Shown one piece after another: positions 26,235 to 34,702 of a stretch of DNA of 47,005 nt (its first letter is position 1; each line of letters begins with the position of its first letter). The notes beneath the pieces are model-generated. The model saw only the letters and a program-made list of their open reading frames with translations, had not been told where the DNA came from and searched no databases. The stretch is from an uncultured SAR86 cluster bacterium (GTDB taxonomy: Bacteria > Pseudomonadota > Gammaproteobacteria > Magnimaribacterales > AG-339-G14): positions 1 to 47,005 of the forward strand of contig CACIUX010000008.1 in the NCBI GenBank assembly GCA_902589965.1, written 5' to 3'. Both the position numbers and the translations under genes were made by a program.

Positions 26235-26891
26235 ATGGCAATCGGTCTCAATAAAAACGATTATCAAAAGTACGGTCTCATAGCCGCAGGTGGAACTGCT
26301 TTTGCAATTTTCTCTCTGCTATTTATGGCTGCATTAATTGCTACTGGAGATGTTTCACTCGATGATATTAATACTAGAAAAATAGCTGATTTCCTCATGC
26401 CTGAAAGAGAACTTGAGCTGATGGATGATTCTATGGAAAGACCAGAAGAACAAGAACCTCCGCCAGACATGTTACCTCCTGATGTTGAGATGGATACTAT
26501 GGAAGATTTATCGGGAAATATAGCACCAAAATTTAATTTCAAAGCTAGGAGGCAGGGAGTCTTTGCAGACGGAGCTTATGTTCCTATATTTCAAATCCCT
26601 CCTCAGTATCCAAGAAGAGCTGCTGAAAGAGGAATTGAAGGTTGTGTGGTCGTTGAATATACCGTAACAACTATGGGAACCGTTAGAGATCCTGAAGTTA
26701 TAGCGGCCAAACCATCTGGAATATTTAATAGCTCAGCAAAAAGAGCTGCACTAAAATATAAATATAAACCTATGATAAGAGATGGTGTGGCTGTGGAAGT
26801 TCCTGGAGTTAAACAAAGAATAACTTTTATTTTAGAAGGTGAGGGCAAGGGACCTGATTACATTCCTCAAAACTGTCTAGAAATGTACTGA
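26235..26891 (+). CDS. tonB: TonB protein, short TonB2-like
   Basis: The protein has 218 residues. One N-terminal membrane helix (about 14-36, GLIAAGGTAFAIFSLLFMAAL) is followed by a short acidic proline stretch (PEEQEPPPDMLPPDVEMD). The C-terminal TonB domain begins at about residue 117 (PIFQIPPQYPRRAAERGIEG, then YKPMIRDGVAVEVPGVKQRI). The linker has no Lys-Pro repeats, unlike E. coli TonB, and is short, as in TonB2 proteins. The product spans the periplasm and delivers energy to outer-membrane receptors; none of these receptors is encoded in the window. One base separates it from the TPR gene. Confidence 0.95.
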   Translation: MAIGLNKNDYQKYGLIAAGGTAFAIFSLLFMAALIATGDVSLDDINTRKIADFLMPERELELMDDSMERPEEQEPPPDMLPPDVEMDTMEDLSGNIAPKFNFKARRQGVFADGAYVPIFQIPPQYPRRAAERGIEGCVVVEYTVTTMGTVRDPEVIAAKPSGIFNSSAKRAALKYKYKPMIRDGVAVEVPGVKQRITFILEGEGKGPDYIPQNCLEMY

Positions 26892-26892
26892 T

Positions 26893-28287
26893 ATGATTAA
26901 GTTTCTTTTAATAATTTTACTCTCTCTTATTTCCTTTTCTGCATTTGTTCAAGAGGAGCAGCCGAAAGAAAAGCAGATTCTTTTCCCAGAGTACAACCTA
27001 GATGATTGCTTAAAGAGTCTTGATATCAAGAAGGCCAGCAAAAGAAGATCGGCAAAAACCTTAAGCAGATCTGTCCAAAGGATAATGGCTGATATTTTCC
27101 CTCTTCTAGAAGAAGAACAATGGGATGAGGCTCTATTATTGTTAGATCAAATTAAAGGTCTCGAAAAAGCCACTGACACTGATTTGGCACAAATGTGGTA
27201 TTACTATGCCTATGTTCATTTTTCTCAAGATAATCTTAGGCTTGCAAAATACGATTACCAACAATTTTTAGCAATTCCTGATACTGATCCCAGACTTAAG
27301 GCAGGTGTAATCTTTAGTCTTGCTCAAATAGCATATTCAAGCGAGGACTACAGAGAAGCCATTAGACGCCTGAAAGAATGGCTTGCTTTAGAAGAAGCTC
27401 CTAGTTCAACTGGTTTTGACATTATGGCAGCTGCCCACTGGCAACTTAAAGAAAAGAAACTAGCTTTAAAAAATGCTGAGACAGCAATGTGTATCTCTAA
27501 AGCCAACCAAAAAATTCCGCGAGAAGGAACATACAATCTATTAATAGCTTTGTATAACGAGATAGAGGATTCACAATCAATGTTAACTCTATATGAAGAG
27601 CTAGTAAGTTTTTACCCGAAAAAAAGATACTGGGTTCAACTCTCAGGAATCTATGGCGAACTTAAAGAAGAATCAAAACAATTAGGAGCTTTAGAAGCAG
27701 CTCATGATCAAAGACTTCTGGATAAGGAAAATGAGTATGTTGTTTTGTATCAACTCTTGATGAGAGCGGAAACGCCTTATAAAGCAGCAAAAGTAATTGA
27801 TTATGGAATTAAAGAAGAATTCGTTGAAGAAAATGAAAAACATCTCAAATACTTAGCTCAAGCATGGCATTTATCGCAGGAGCTAGACAAAGCTGAACCC
27901 GTTTATAAAAAGGCTGCTGAAAAAGCCAAAGATGGTGAATTGTATGTTTTCTTAGGACAGATTTACCTTGCTACTGATAGATATGATATGGCTTCAGAAA
28001 GCCTAAAAAAAGGTCTTGAAAAAGGAAAGTTAAAAGATCCTGTATCTGTAAATATTCTGCTAGGGCAAGTTGCTTACGAACAGCAAAAATTTGATGAGGC
28101 CACGACATTTTTTAGAAAATCTCTTGATAAGGTCAGTGATATAAAAGGGAAAAACGAAGAAGATACATATAAAAAGCAAGACAAGCTCAGAAACCAGGCT
28201 CTTAAGTGGCTCACCTATACTGAGAATGAAAGAGAAAGAGTCAGGATTCTTAACTTAAGAAGAAAAGATTTAGAAGAAAACGCTTAA
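26893..28287 (+). CDS. Exported TPR protein of the TonB operon
   Basis: The protein has 464 residues. A hydrophobic leader (FLLIILLSLISFSAF) suggests export. The body is a series of about ten helix-turn-helix tetratricopeptide-like repeats, for example ARYHFSQ-like pairs near 110-150, LYVFLGQIYLATDRYDMASE near 352-371 and VAYEQQKFDEATTFFRKSLD near 395-415. TPR proteins of this kind follow tonB in the TonB2-type operons and presumably organise the complex; the exact role is unknown. It ends the operon. Its TAA overlaps the stop of convergent folA (TTAA), so no terminator space exists between them. Confidence 0.9.
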   Translation: MIKFLLIILLSLISFSAFVQEEQPKEKQILFPEYNLDDCLKSLDIKKASKRRSAKTLSRSVQRIMADIFPLLEEEQWDEALLLLDQIKGLEKATDTDLAQMWYYYAYVHFSQDNLRLAKYDYQQFLAIPDTDPRLKAGVIFSLAQIAYSSEDYREAIRRLKEWLALEEAPSSTGFDIMAAAHWQLKEKKLALKNAETAMCISKANQKIPREGTYNLLIALYNEIEDSQSMLTLYEELVSFYPKKRYWVQLSGIYGELKEESKQLGALEAAHDQRLLDKENEYVVLYQLLMRAETPYKAAKVIDYGIKEEFVEENEKHLKYLAQAWHLSQELDKAEPVYKKAAEKAKDGELYVFLGQIYLATDRYDMASESLKKGLEKGKLKDPVSVNILLGQVAYEQQKFDEATTFFRKSLDKVSDIKGKNEEDTYKKQDKLRNQALKWLTYTENERERVRILNLRRKDLEENA

Positions 28288-28775
28288 GGACTTTTTGCAT
28301 ATTTTATTAAAGCGCAGTTTATTCCAGAGCCTTCATCAAAAAAATCTTCTCTCTCCATTTCCCTCCAGCTTTCCCAATCAAAATCAGGTAGCCTCACATC
28401 TCCTTCTACTTCAATATCAACCTTAGTTAGGTATAACGTATCTGCAAAAATTTCCCCATTTTTATAAATGGCATAACCCCCGATTAAGAAAATATCTTTA
28501 TATGGAAAGTTTTCTTTTGATGAATTTATTGCTTCTTCCAATGATCTAACTACTTTGCAGCCATCTGCTGATTTCAATGTTGTTGAGACAACTATATTTT
28601 CTCTATTTGGCAGAGGTTTTCCTATCGATAAGAAAGTATTTTTACCCATTATCACCACTGAATTGCTCGTAATTTTTCTGAATCTTTTTAGATCTTCAGA
28701 AATTTGCCAAGGTAGGGAACCATCCTTTCCGATGAAACCATTTTTAGAAACGGCAACAATTAGACTTAAAGTCAT
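28284..28775 (-). CDS. folA: Dihydrofolate reductase
   Basis: The protein has 163 residues and reduces dihydrofolate with NADPH. Motifs: LIVAVSKNGFIGKDGSLPWQ at the N-terminus, then SEDLKRFRKIT with the acidic Asp of the active site, then VVIMGKNTFLSIGKPLPNRENIVVS and the NADPH-binding FLIGGYAIY. It follows thyA immediately (its ATG overlaps the thyA stop by one base), a functional pairing because ThyA produces dihydrofolate. Confidence 0.97.
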   Translation of the reverse strand: MTLSLIVAVSKNGFIGKDGSLPWQISEDLKRFRKITSNSVVIMGKNTFLSIGKPLPNRENIVVSTTLKSADGCKVVRSLEEAINSSKENFPYKDIFLIGGYAIYKNGEIFADTLYLTKVDIEVEGDVRLPDFDWESWREMEREDFFDEGSGINCALIKYAKSP

Positions 28776-29569
28776 TACACGGCAATAGGAGCTGAAATTG
28801 CAGGGTGAGGATCGTATTCTTGTATTTTGAAATCTTCATATGAAAAATCAAAAAGATCCTTTACATCTTTATTTATTTCGAGGCTAGGTAATTTTTTAGG
28901 TTGTCTTTCAAGTTGTAATTTAGCTTGATCAAGATGATTGTGATAAAGGTGCGCATCACCTAAAGTCAAAATAAATTCTTTTGGCTTCAGGTTACAAACT
29001 TGGGCAATCATCATTGTTAAAAGAGCATAGGATGCAATGTTGAACGGCACTCCAAGAAAGACATCCGCACTTCTTTGATATAACTGACAAGAAATTTTTC
29101 CGTCTGCTATATAAAATTGAAAGAGTATATGACAAGGCGGCAATGCCATTTCATCTATAAGGGAAACATTCCATGCGCTTACTATATGACGTCTGGAATT
29201 CGGATTATTTTTTATGCTTTCAATGACTTGAGTTAACTGATCAACTTTTTTGCCATCATGAGTTGGCCATGATCTCCATTGAGATCCATAAACTGGCCCT
29301 AGCTCTCCATCTTGATCTGCCCACTCATCCCAAATAGTTACTTTATTATCTTTCAAAAATTTTATATTTGTTTCACCTTTTATAAACCAAAGCAGTTCAT
29401 AAATGATAGATTTTAGATGTACCTTCTTAGTTGTTAATAAAGGGAAATTATTTTCTAAATCAAACCTTAATTGTTCTCCAAAAATACTTCTTGTTCCTGT
29501 TCCAGTTCGATCTTCTCTATCAACGCCTTCATTGATAATTTTTTCTACTAAATTTAAATAATTTCTCAT
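28775..29569 (-). CDS. thyA: Thymidylate synthase
   Basis: The protein has 264 residues, the exact E. coli length. It methylates dUMP to dTMP with methylene-tetrahydrofolate. The catalytic cysteine is Cys146 in [11 protein letters not shown]. Other conserved blocks are [43 protein letters not shown] and the dUMP-binding [33 protein letters not shown] lies nearer the end. It overlaps lgt by 4 bases and folA by 1, so lgt-thyA-folA form an operon. Confidence 0.98.
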   Translation of the reverse strand: MRNYLNLVEKIINEGVDREDRTGTGTRSIFGEQLRFDLENNFPLLTTKKVHLKSIIYELLWFIKGETNIKFLKDNKVTIWDEWADQDGELGPVYGSQWRSWPTHDGKKVDQLTQVIESIKNNPNSRRHIVSAWNVSLIDEMALPPCHILFQFYIADGKISCQLYQRSADVFLGVPFNIASYALLTMMIAQVCNLKPKEFILTLGDAHLYHNHLDQAKLQLERQPKKLPSLEINKDVKDLFDFSYEDFKIQEYDPHPAISAPIAV

Positions 29570-30360
29570 GAAGGTTTTTTCCTGTAAGCAAAGATCATTA
29601 AAGATATACCTATTATTAGCATAGGTAAACTTAAAAGCTGACCTCTTGTAAATATTTCCAACAAATCAAATCCTATGTGTGCATCTGGTGTTCTAAAGTT
29701 TTCTGTAAAAATTCTTACAACTGCATAGCCACTCAGAAATAAACCAGCTATAGACCATCTTGGAGGATTAGTTTGCGCAAACAGGTAAAGCAAAATGAAT
29801 AGAATAAACCCTTCGCTAAATGCTTGATAGAGTTGAGATGGATGTCTTAATAGTCCCTCAGGATCATTTGAAAAAATGACTCCCCAAGAAACTTCAGTAG
29901 GCCGTCCTAATAATTCTCCTCCCATAAAATTTCCTACTCTTACTGATCCAAGACCTACAGGGAAGCAGATAGCGTAATGCTCCATAACATCAGAGAACTT
30001 GAGGTTAAACTTTCTACCAAATAAATAAAAGGAAAAGAGAACCCCGATCAAACCTCCGTGAAAAGATAGGCCGCCTTCCCAGATTCTTATAATTGACAAA
30101 GGATCGTAGATTAATTGATCAGGTGCATAAAAGACCATGTAACCAATTCTGCCGCCCAAAATTGCTCCTAATATCCCATAAGTCAAATAGTCTTCAGCTT
30201 GCGCAGGTGACAATCTTCTGCTGACTTTTCCAATTCTTTTGGCAGCAAAATTCACTCCTAAAATCGCAACTAACCACGAGATGCCATACCAGTAAACTGG
30301 CCACCAACCAATGACAGGAACTGGAATATAAAATGCAACTGGGTCGATATTTATGATCAT
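29566..30360 (-). CDS. lgt: Prolipoprotein diacylglyceryl transferase
   Basis: This inner-membrane enzyme of 264 residues transfers diacylglycerol from phosphatidylglycerol to the lipobox Cys of prolipoproteins, the step the two lipoproteins of this window would need. Conserved elements are [21 protein letters not shown], and LSFHGGLIG with the essential His101. The Lgt signature [33 protein letters not shown] and [15 protein letters not shown] follow. The signature differs slightly from the usual GRIGNFINGE (R-V-G-N-F-M-G-G-E). About seven membrane helices are present. It overlaps thyA and the TauE/SafE gene by 4 bases each. Confidence 0.96.
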   Translation of the reverse strand: MIINIDPVAFYIPVPVIGWWPVYWYGISWLVAILGVNFAAKRIGKVSRRLSPAQAEDYLTYGILGAILGGRIGYMVFYAPDQLIYDPLSIIRIWEGGLSFHGGLIGVLFSFYLFGRKFNLKFSDVMEHYAICFPVGLGSVRVGNFMGGELLGRPTEVSWGVIFSNDPEGLLRHPSQLYQAFSEGFILFILLYLFAQTNPPRWSIAGLFLSGYAVVRIFTENFRTPDAHIGFDLLEIFTRGQLLSLPMLIIGISLMIFAYRKKPS

Positions 30361-31166
30361 AAAAAAGTTGAATAAAAGACCCTAAATGCAGCAAGGATCA
30401 CCAAAACTGCAAAAGCTTTCTTTAAAATATCTCCTTGAGTGTTTGAAGATAAATTAGCCCCGACCCGAGCGAAATAAATACTGCTCAATCCAACAATCAA
30501 AATGGCAGGATAAAAAGCTGCTCCAATAAGATAATCTAATTCTTTAGCGGCCTCTGGAACAAATAAAAAGACTGCTACAGAGCTTGATAGAGCAAATGAA
30601 AATCCCATCACAGAAGATGTGCCAATTGCTTTGTGCATAGATAACCCTCTAAATTTAAAATAAGGAATCATTAAAATGCCTCCACCAATTCCTACAATTG
30701 AGGTTAAAGAAGCTATTGCGGCAATGACAAGTATTAGTTCTACTTTATTTATTTGTGTAGAAGTTTGTTTTGGAGAAATGTCAAAAATTAATTGTAAAGC
30801 TGCCAAAGTTAAAGAAACAGCAATGATAATTTGTAAGGTAGTGCTTTCGAAAAAAAAAGAAATATATCTTCCTAAAAAAGCAAAAAACAACCCCACTAAA
30901 AAAACAATCCTTAAAATATCCGTATCTACATTTCCATTTTTGTAATGAGTTCTAGCAGCATTGGGGATTACTAAGGCCATAGTAGTCATTGAAGTGCCTG
31001 TTGCTAAGAACGGGATAATTTCTTTAGGGAAGTTTAAAAATTCAAATAGAAAAATGTACGCTGGCACCAGAATGATGCCAGATCCAATACCAAAGAAACC
31101 CGAAAGTAGCCCTGCAAAGATACCTAGAAACAAGAGAGCTATGGTTATTTCAATCATTACATGCAT
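30357..31166 (-). CDS. TauE/SafE family sulfite/anion exporter
   Basis: The protein has 269 residues with about eight membrane helices. Two repeats of the DUF81/TauE signature are visible: GIFAGLLSGFFGIGSGIILVP at the N-terminus and SLTSIVGIGGGILMIPYF in the middle. Members export sulfite, sulfoacetate or other small organosulfur anions, or are of unknown substrate. The start could also be the ATG at 31157, three codons later. It begins the tauE-lgt-thyA-folA run and diverges from the NRDE gene by 44 bases. The position next to lgt is the one I remember in Pseudomonas. Confidence 0.88.
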   Translation of the reverse strand: MHVMIEITIALLFLGIFAGLLSGFFGIGSGIILVPAYIFLFEFLNFPKEIIPFLATGTSMTTMALVIPNAARTHYKNGNVDTDILRIVFLVGLFFAFLGRYISFFFESTTLQIIIAVSLTLAALQLIFDISPKQTSTQINKVELILVIAAIASLTSIVGIGGGILMIPYFKFRGLSMHKAIGTSSVMGFSFALSSSVAVFLFVPEAAKELDYLIGAAFYPAILIVGLSSIYFARVGANLSSNTQGDILKKAFAVLVILAAFRVFYSTFL

Positions 31167-31210
31167 TATCTATGATAGAGGTGCTCTGATAAACTTCTTT
31201 CCAAAATAAA

Positions 31211-31987
31211 ATGTGTCTCGTTCTTACTGCAATAAATCCTAACTCTGAGTTTAAACTTGTCTTAGCCTCTAACCGTGATGAGTTTTATGAAAGACCAACA
31301 AAAAATATGTTTTGGAGGTCAGACAAAAGTATTCTCTCTGGAGAGGATGAGCTTAAAAAAGGGATGTGGTTAGGCCTAAATAAAAATGGAAGTCTCGCAG
31401 CGGTTACCAACGTCAGAGATTTTTCTGATGATGAAGCTCTTAATCAACCTGAAAAAAAAGAATCCAGAGGCGATCTAGTAAAAAACTTCCTCGAGGAAAA
31501 CATATCTATAAAAGATTATTCAAATAGAATTACTGGATCAAATTATCAAGGATTTAATCTGATTCTCATCAAAGATTTCAAGTTAAGTATTATTTCAAGC
31601 AAAGGCAAAGAATTAGATGAGCAGAGTGAGGGGATCTTTGTTTTAGGCAATAAAAAATATAATTCAAAAAGTGAAAAACTCCTGAGCGCAAAAAATGATT
31701 TTAGTGATGTTCTTCAATCTCAATTAACTCACCAGGGACTGCTTCAGTTGATGTCTGAACCAGCAAATGAACCTTTTGCTTTTTCAAATACATTTATTAA
31801 AGGTAATCATGGCAATGAATTCAATGCGCGCTTTATAAATTCTGATATTTATGGAACGAGAGCAACGACAATCATAACAATTGACAAAGAAAACTTATGT
31901 TTAATTACAGAGAGGGTCTTCGATGACAAAGGCTTTGTAAAAGAAAATAAATTTGAATTTACTATAAATAATGAAAGAGTTTCCTAA
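31211..31987 (+). CDS. NRDE family protein (TANGO2-like)
   Basis: The protein has 258 residues. The N-terminal MCLVLTAINPN, then LVLASNRDEFYERPT with the eponymous Asn-Arg-Asp-Glu motif and GGMWLGLNKNG-like strands (KKGMWLGLNKNGSLAAVTNVRD), define the NRDE/TANGO2 family. Later the gene encodes NFLIEENI-type helices and YGTRATTIITID. Family members are thought to act in lipid or haem handling or as hydrolases of Ntn type with Cys2 at the N-terminus; the function is not settled. Its 3' end overlaps rppH by 17 bases. Confidence 0.85.
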   Translation: MCLVLTAINPNSEFKLVLASNRDEFYERPTKNMFWRSDKSILSGEDELKKGMWLGLNKNGSLAAVTNVRDFSDDEALNQPEKKESRGDLVKNFLEENISIKDYSNRITGSNYQGFNLILIKDFKLSIISSKGKELDEQSEGIFVLGNKKYNSKSEKLLSAKNDFSDVLQSQLTHQGLLQLMSEPANEPFAFSNTFIKGNHGNEFNARFINSDIYGTRATTIITIDKENLCLITERVFDDKGFVKENKFEFTINNERVS

Positions 31988-32444
31988 AGGCTATAGAAAG
32001 AATGTGGCTGTCATTGTGAGAGATCCATCGAATGGAAAGTTACTTTTTTGTCGAAGATGCGAAACAGATAATTGGCAATTTCCACAAGGCGGCATTGATA
32101 ATGGTGAAGATGTCACGGAAGCAATGTTCAGAGAACTATATGAGGAAGTAGGGCTAGGTAAAGAAGATATTAATATTGTGGCTATTTCAAAAGAATGGAT
32201 AACTTATGACATCCCAACATCAATTAGATCTTACGTTTTGGGAGGTAAATTTAAAGGCCAGATTCAAAAATGGTATTTTGTGGATCTCGTTTCCCCAAAA
32301 AAGAAAATAGACTTAAATCGGGATTCTAAGCCAGAATTTGACAGATATGAATGGGTCACATATTGGTATCCTTTAGGAAAAATTATTGATTTTAAAAAGG
32401 AAGTATATAGAAAGGCACTTACAGAATTTGCTGAGCAAATGTGA
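31971..32444 (+). CDS. rppH: RNA pyrophosphohydrolase RppH
   Basis: A Nudix hydrolase of 157 residues that removes pyrophosphate from 5'-triphosphate RNA and so starts mRNA decay. The Nudix box lies at residues 40-62 (GGIDNGEDVTEAMFRELYEE, then VGL) with all conserved Glu residues. GYRKNVAVIV at the start, NWQFPQGG and the late QKWYFVDL are typical of RppH rather than other Nudix enzymes. The usual downstream ptsP found next to rppH in many gammaproteobacteria is absent; a HAD gene follows after 3 bases. Confidence 0.95.
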   Translation: MKEFPKGYRKNVAVIVRDPSNGKLLFCRRCETDNWQFPQGGIDNGEDVTEAMFRELYEEVGLGKEDINIVAISKEWITYDIPTSIRSYVLGGKFKGQIQKWYFVDLVSPKKKIDLNRDSKPEFDRYEWVTYWYPLGKIIDFKKEVYRKALTEFAEQM

Positions 32445-32447
32445 AAG

Positions 32448-33095
32448 ATGAAATTACACGTTTTTGATTTGGACGATACACTCCTTTGCGGAGACTCTGA
32501 GGGAGCATGGATAAATTTTTTATCAACAAAAGGTTTCTTTGTTAACGATGACCACGCTTCAATAATGGAACAGTTTGAAGTAGATTATCGTTCCGGTGAT
32601 TTTGATTCAGAAAGATATTGTCTTTACATCTTGCAATCCATGCAGGGTCTTCATGAAGAGGAATTATCAAAATTATCCGATGAATTTATTGAAGAGTACT
32701 TCGATCAATTAGTAGATCAAGTTACCTTTAATCTTTTGGATAGGATTGAGAAAGAAGATCTATCAATTATTGCTACCGGGGCTATGGATTTTTTAGGAAA
32801 TAAATTTTCCAGCAAATTTGGCATTCAAGACTGCATTGCTACAAAGACAGAGATCATAAACAACAAAATATCTGGCAGGTTAGATGGTTCGCCAAACTTT
32901 GGGTCTGACAAGAAAGCTAATGTTGAAGAATGGTGTAAACGAAAAAACATTTCCAAAGAAGAGATTATTTTTTACACCGATTCTATAAATGATTTTCCTT
33001 TGGTTAAGCTTAGTCCCCAAAATGTTATTGTATGCCCTGATGATAAGTTAGAAAAATTTGCTCAGGAAAATAAATTAGAAATTATTTATCGTTAA
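32448..33095 (+). CDS. HAD-IB family phosphatase
   Basis: The protein has 215 residues. HAD motif I is DLDDT (7-11) with the nucleophile Asp7. Motif II is the Thr in ATGAMDF (about 110), and motif III includes Lys in FGSDKKANVEEW. Motif IV is YTDSINDFPLV (Asp-Asp pair). Members include SerB-like and phosphatidylglycerophosphatase- or phosphoserine-type enzymes; the substrate cannot be told. In Pseudomonas a related HAD-IB gene is beside rppH, so the pairing is conserved. The ATG is 3 bases after rppH. Confidence 0.88.
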   Translation: MKLHVFDLDDTLLCGDSEGAWINFLSTKGFFVNDDHASIMEQFEVDYRSGDFDSERYCLYILQSMQGLHEEELSKLSDEFIEEYFDQLVDQVTFNLLDRIEKEDLSIIATGAMDFLGNKFSSKFGIQDCIATKTEIINNKISGRLDGSPNFGSDKKANVEEWCKRKNISKEEIIFYTDSINDFPLVKLSPQNVIVCPDDKLEKFAQENKLEIIYR

Positions 33096-33112
33096 CATAT
33101 TAAAATAAATAG

Positions 33113-34333
33113 ATGGAAGACCTTAAAGAACAATATGATTCTTTGTGCAAAGAAAAAAATGTAATTGACCTAACAAGGGGAAAGCCATCTCCAGAACAGC
33201 TGAATTTATCTGAAGAGCTCGATGGTATTTTAGATGGTAACTTTATCCAAGATGGCGTAGATATAAGAAACTATGGCGAAATAAAAGGTTTACCTTCTGC
33301 CAGAAAGCTTGGTGCTGAGTTATTGGATTATTCTGAAGAATTTATCCTTGCTTCCTCAAATAGTAGTTTAACTTTGATGGGCAATCTTTTGTCAGCATTC
33401 CTTTTTAATGGCAGCGGGGACGCTCCTTGGAATGAATTGGAGAGTATTTCAATAATTTGTCCAGTCCCTGGTTATGATCGTCATTTCGCAATATGTGAAA
33501 AACTTGGAATTAAGATGATAAAAGTTCCTCTTATAGGGGATGGTCCAGACATGAATATTGTTGAAGACTTAGTTAAAAATGATGAGAGCATAAAAGGTAT
33601 ATGGTGCAATCCCAAACATTCAAATCCTACCGGAGAAATTTATTCTCAAGATACCGTTAAAAGAATTGCCAATTTGCCATTGATTGGTGCATCTGATTTC
33701 ATTGTTCTTTGGGATAATGCATATTCCGTTCATGATTTTACGAATTCAAAAAAGTTATCTAGTATTCAGGAGATTTCTCAAGAACTTAATACTTTTGACA
33801 ATATTGCTACTTTTGGCAGCACCAGCAAGATAACTTTTGCTGGGGGAGGCATAGCTTTTTTAGGGGCTTCCGATAAGTTGATGAGCTTATTTCTTGATTA
33901 TTTTTCAAAATTTAATTTCAGTCCAGATAAAGTTAATCAAGCTAGACACGTTAAATTTTTAAAGAATAGAAAGGGTATAGAAGCCCACATGAAAAAGCTA
34001 GCAGCTCTCATTAAGCCTAAATTTGAGCTGGTGGATAAATATCTAAATTCATTACCAGAAGGATTAGCTTCTTGGACAAAACCAACCGGGGGATATTTTG
34101 TGTCCTTTGACTCAAAGCCTGGACAAGCATCAAAAATTTTTGATTTATGTAAGACGGCTGGACTTAATCTAACCCCTATAGGATCTGCTTTTCCTTACAG
34201 AAGAGATCAGGAAAATAGCAATATCAGAATTGCACCAACTTACGTCTCAATTGAAGAGCTTGAAAAGGCAATGCAAATATTTGTGTGTTGCGTGAAATTG
34301 GCAGATGAAATGGAGAAGAACTTAGTTTCTTGA
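33113..34333 (+). CDS. PLP-dependent aminotransferase, class Ic (AspAT-like)
   Basis: The protein has 406 residues. The start VIDLTRGKPSPEQLNLSEEL and the block YGEIKGLPSARKLGAELL match the Aminotran_MocR/aspartate aminotransferase subgroup Ic rather than classic AspC. PLP-site features are KHSNPTGEIYS, the Asp-Asn-Ala-Tyr stretch LWDNAYSVHDF and the Schiff-base Lys about 240 in FGSTSKITFAGGGIAFLGAS. IRIAPTYVSIEELEKAM at the C-terminus carries the Arg for the carboxylate. The likely reaction is transfer between aspartate and 2-oxoglutarate. The last 12 bases overlap convergent hspQ. Confidence 0.9.
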   Translation: MEDLKEQYDSLCKEKNVIDLTRGKPSPEQLNLSEELDGILDGNFIQDGVDIRNYGEIKGLPSARKLGAELLDYSEEFILASSNSSLTLMGNLLSAFLFNGSGDAPWNELESISIICPVPGYDRHFAICEKLGIKMIKVPLIGDGPDMNIVEDLVKNDESIKGIWCNPKHSNPTGEIYSQDTVKRIANLPLIGASDFIVLWDNAYSVHDFTNSKKLSSIQEISQELNTFDNIATFGSTSKITFAGGGIAFLGASDKLMSLFLDYFSKFNFSPDKVNQARHVKFLKNRKGIEAHMKKLAALIKPKFELVDKYLNSLPEGLASWTKPTGGYFVSFDSKPGQASKIFDLCKTAGLNLTPIGSAFPYRRDQENSNIRIAPTYVSIEELEKAMQIFVCCVKLADEMEKNLVS

Positions 34334-34666
34334 AGTTTCTCTTACTTCGTAAGATTGGCCTTTGAAAGGTCCAAAAAATTCTTTTACATCAGGATGATCA
34401 ACCGGAGAGTTTGAATCGTCAGCAATAAGATTTTGTTGAGAAACATAAGCAGTGTAAAAAACATCATCATTCTCGGCAAACACATGATAGAAAGGTTGAT
34501 CCTTTCTGGGTCTTATTTGTTGAGGAATGCTTTGGTACCACTCTTCGGTGTTATTAAACTCAGGATCAACGTCAAAAATAACACCTCTAAAGTCTAGGTA
34601 TTTATGTCTAACAACTTGTCCTATGGAATAATTAGTTTCGATAAGTTCTTTCATTGATAATTTCAT
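34322..34666 (-). CDS. hspQ: Heat shock protein HspQ
   Basis: A 114-residue protein of the HspQ/YccV family, called hemimethylated-DNA-binding or Lon-specificity-enhancing factor in E. coli. The conserved core IGQVVRHKYLDFRGVIFDVDPEF, then EWYQSIP and RPRKDQPFYHVFAENDD, and TAYVSQQNLIADDSNSPVDHP, are clear. In E. coli the gene responds to RpoH; here rpoH is in the same window, but I see no secure sigma-32 promoter before it. It is 36 bases downstream of zapE. Confidence 0.93.
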   Translation of the reverse strand: MKLSMKELIETNYSIGQVVRHKYLDFRGVIFDVDPEFNNTEEWYQSIPQQIRPRKDQPFYHVFAENDDVFYTAYVSQQNLIADDSNSPVDHPDVKEFFGPFKGQSYEVRETSRN

Positions 34667-34702
34667 TCTAACATCTTTTTTATGAGGGCTTTGTCAAAAA
34701 AA

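Noticed and set aside
23093-28287. The six-gene TonB operon as a novel system.
   Set aside because: DUF3450, TtpC-like, ExbB, ExbD, TonB and TPR genes in this order match known TonB2-type clusters; only its leader and linker are noted as unusual.
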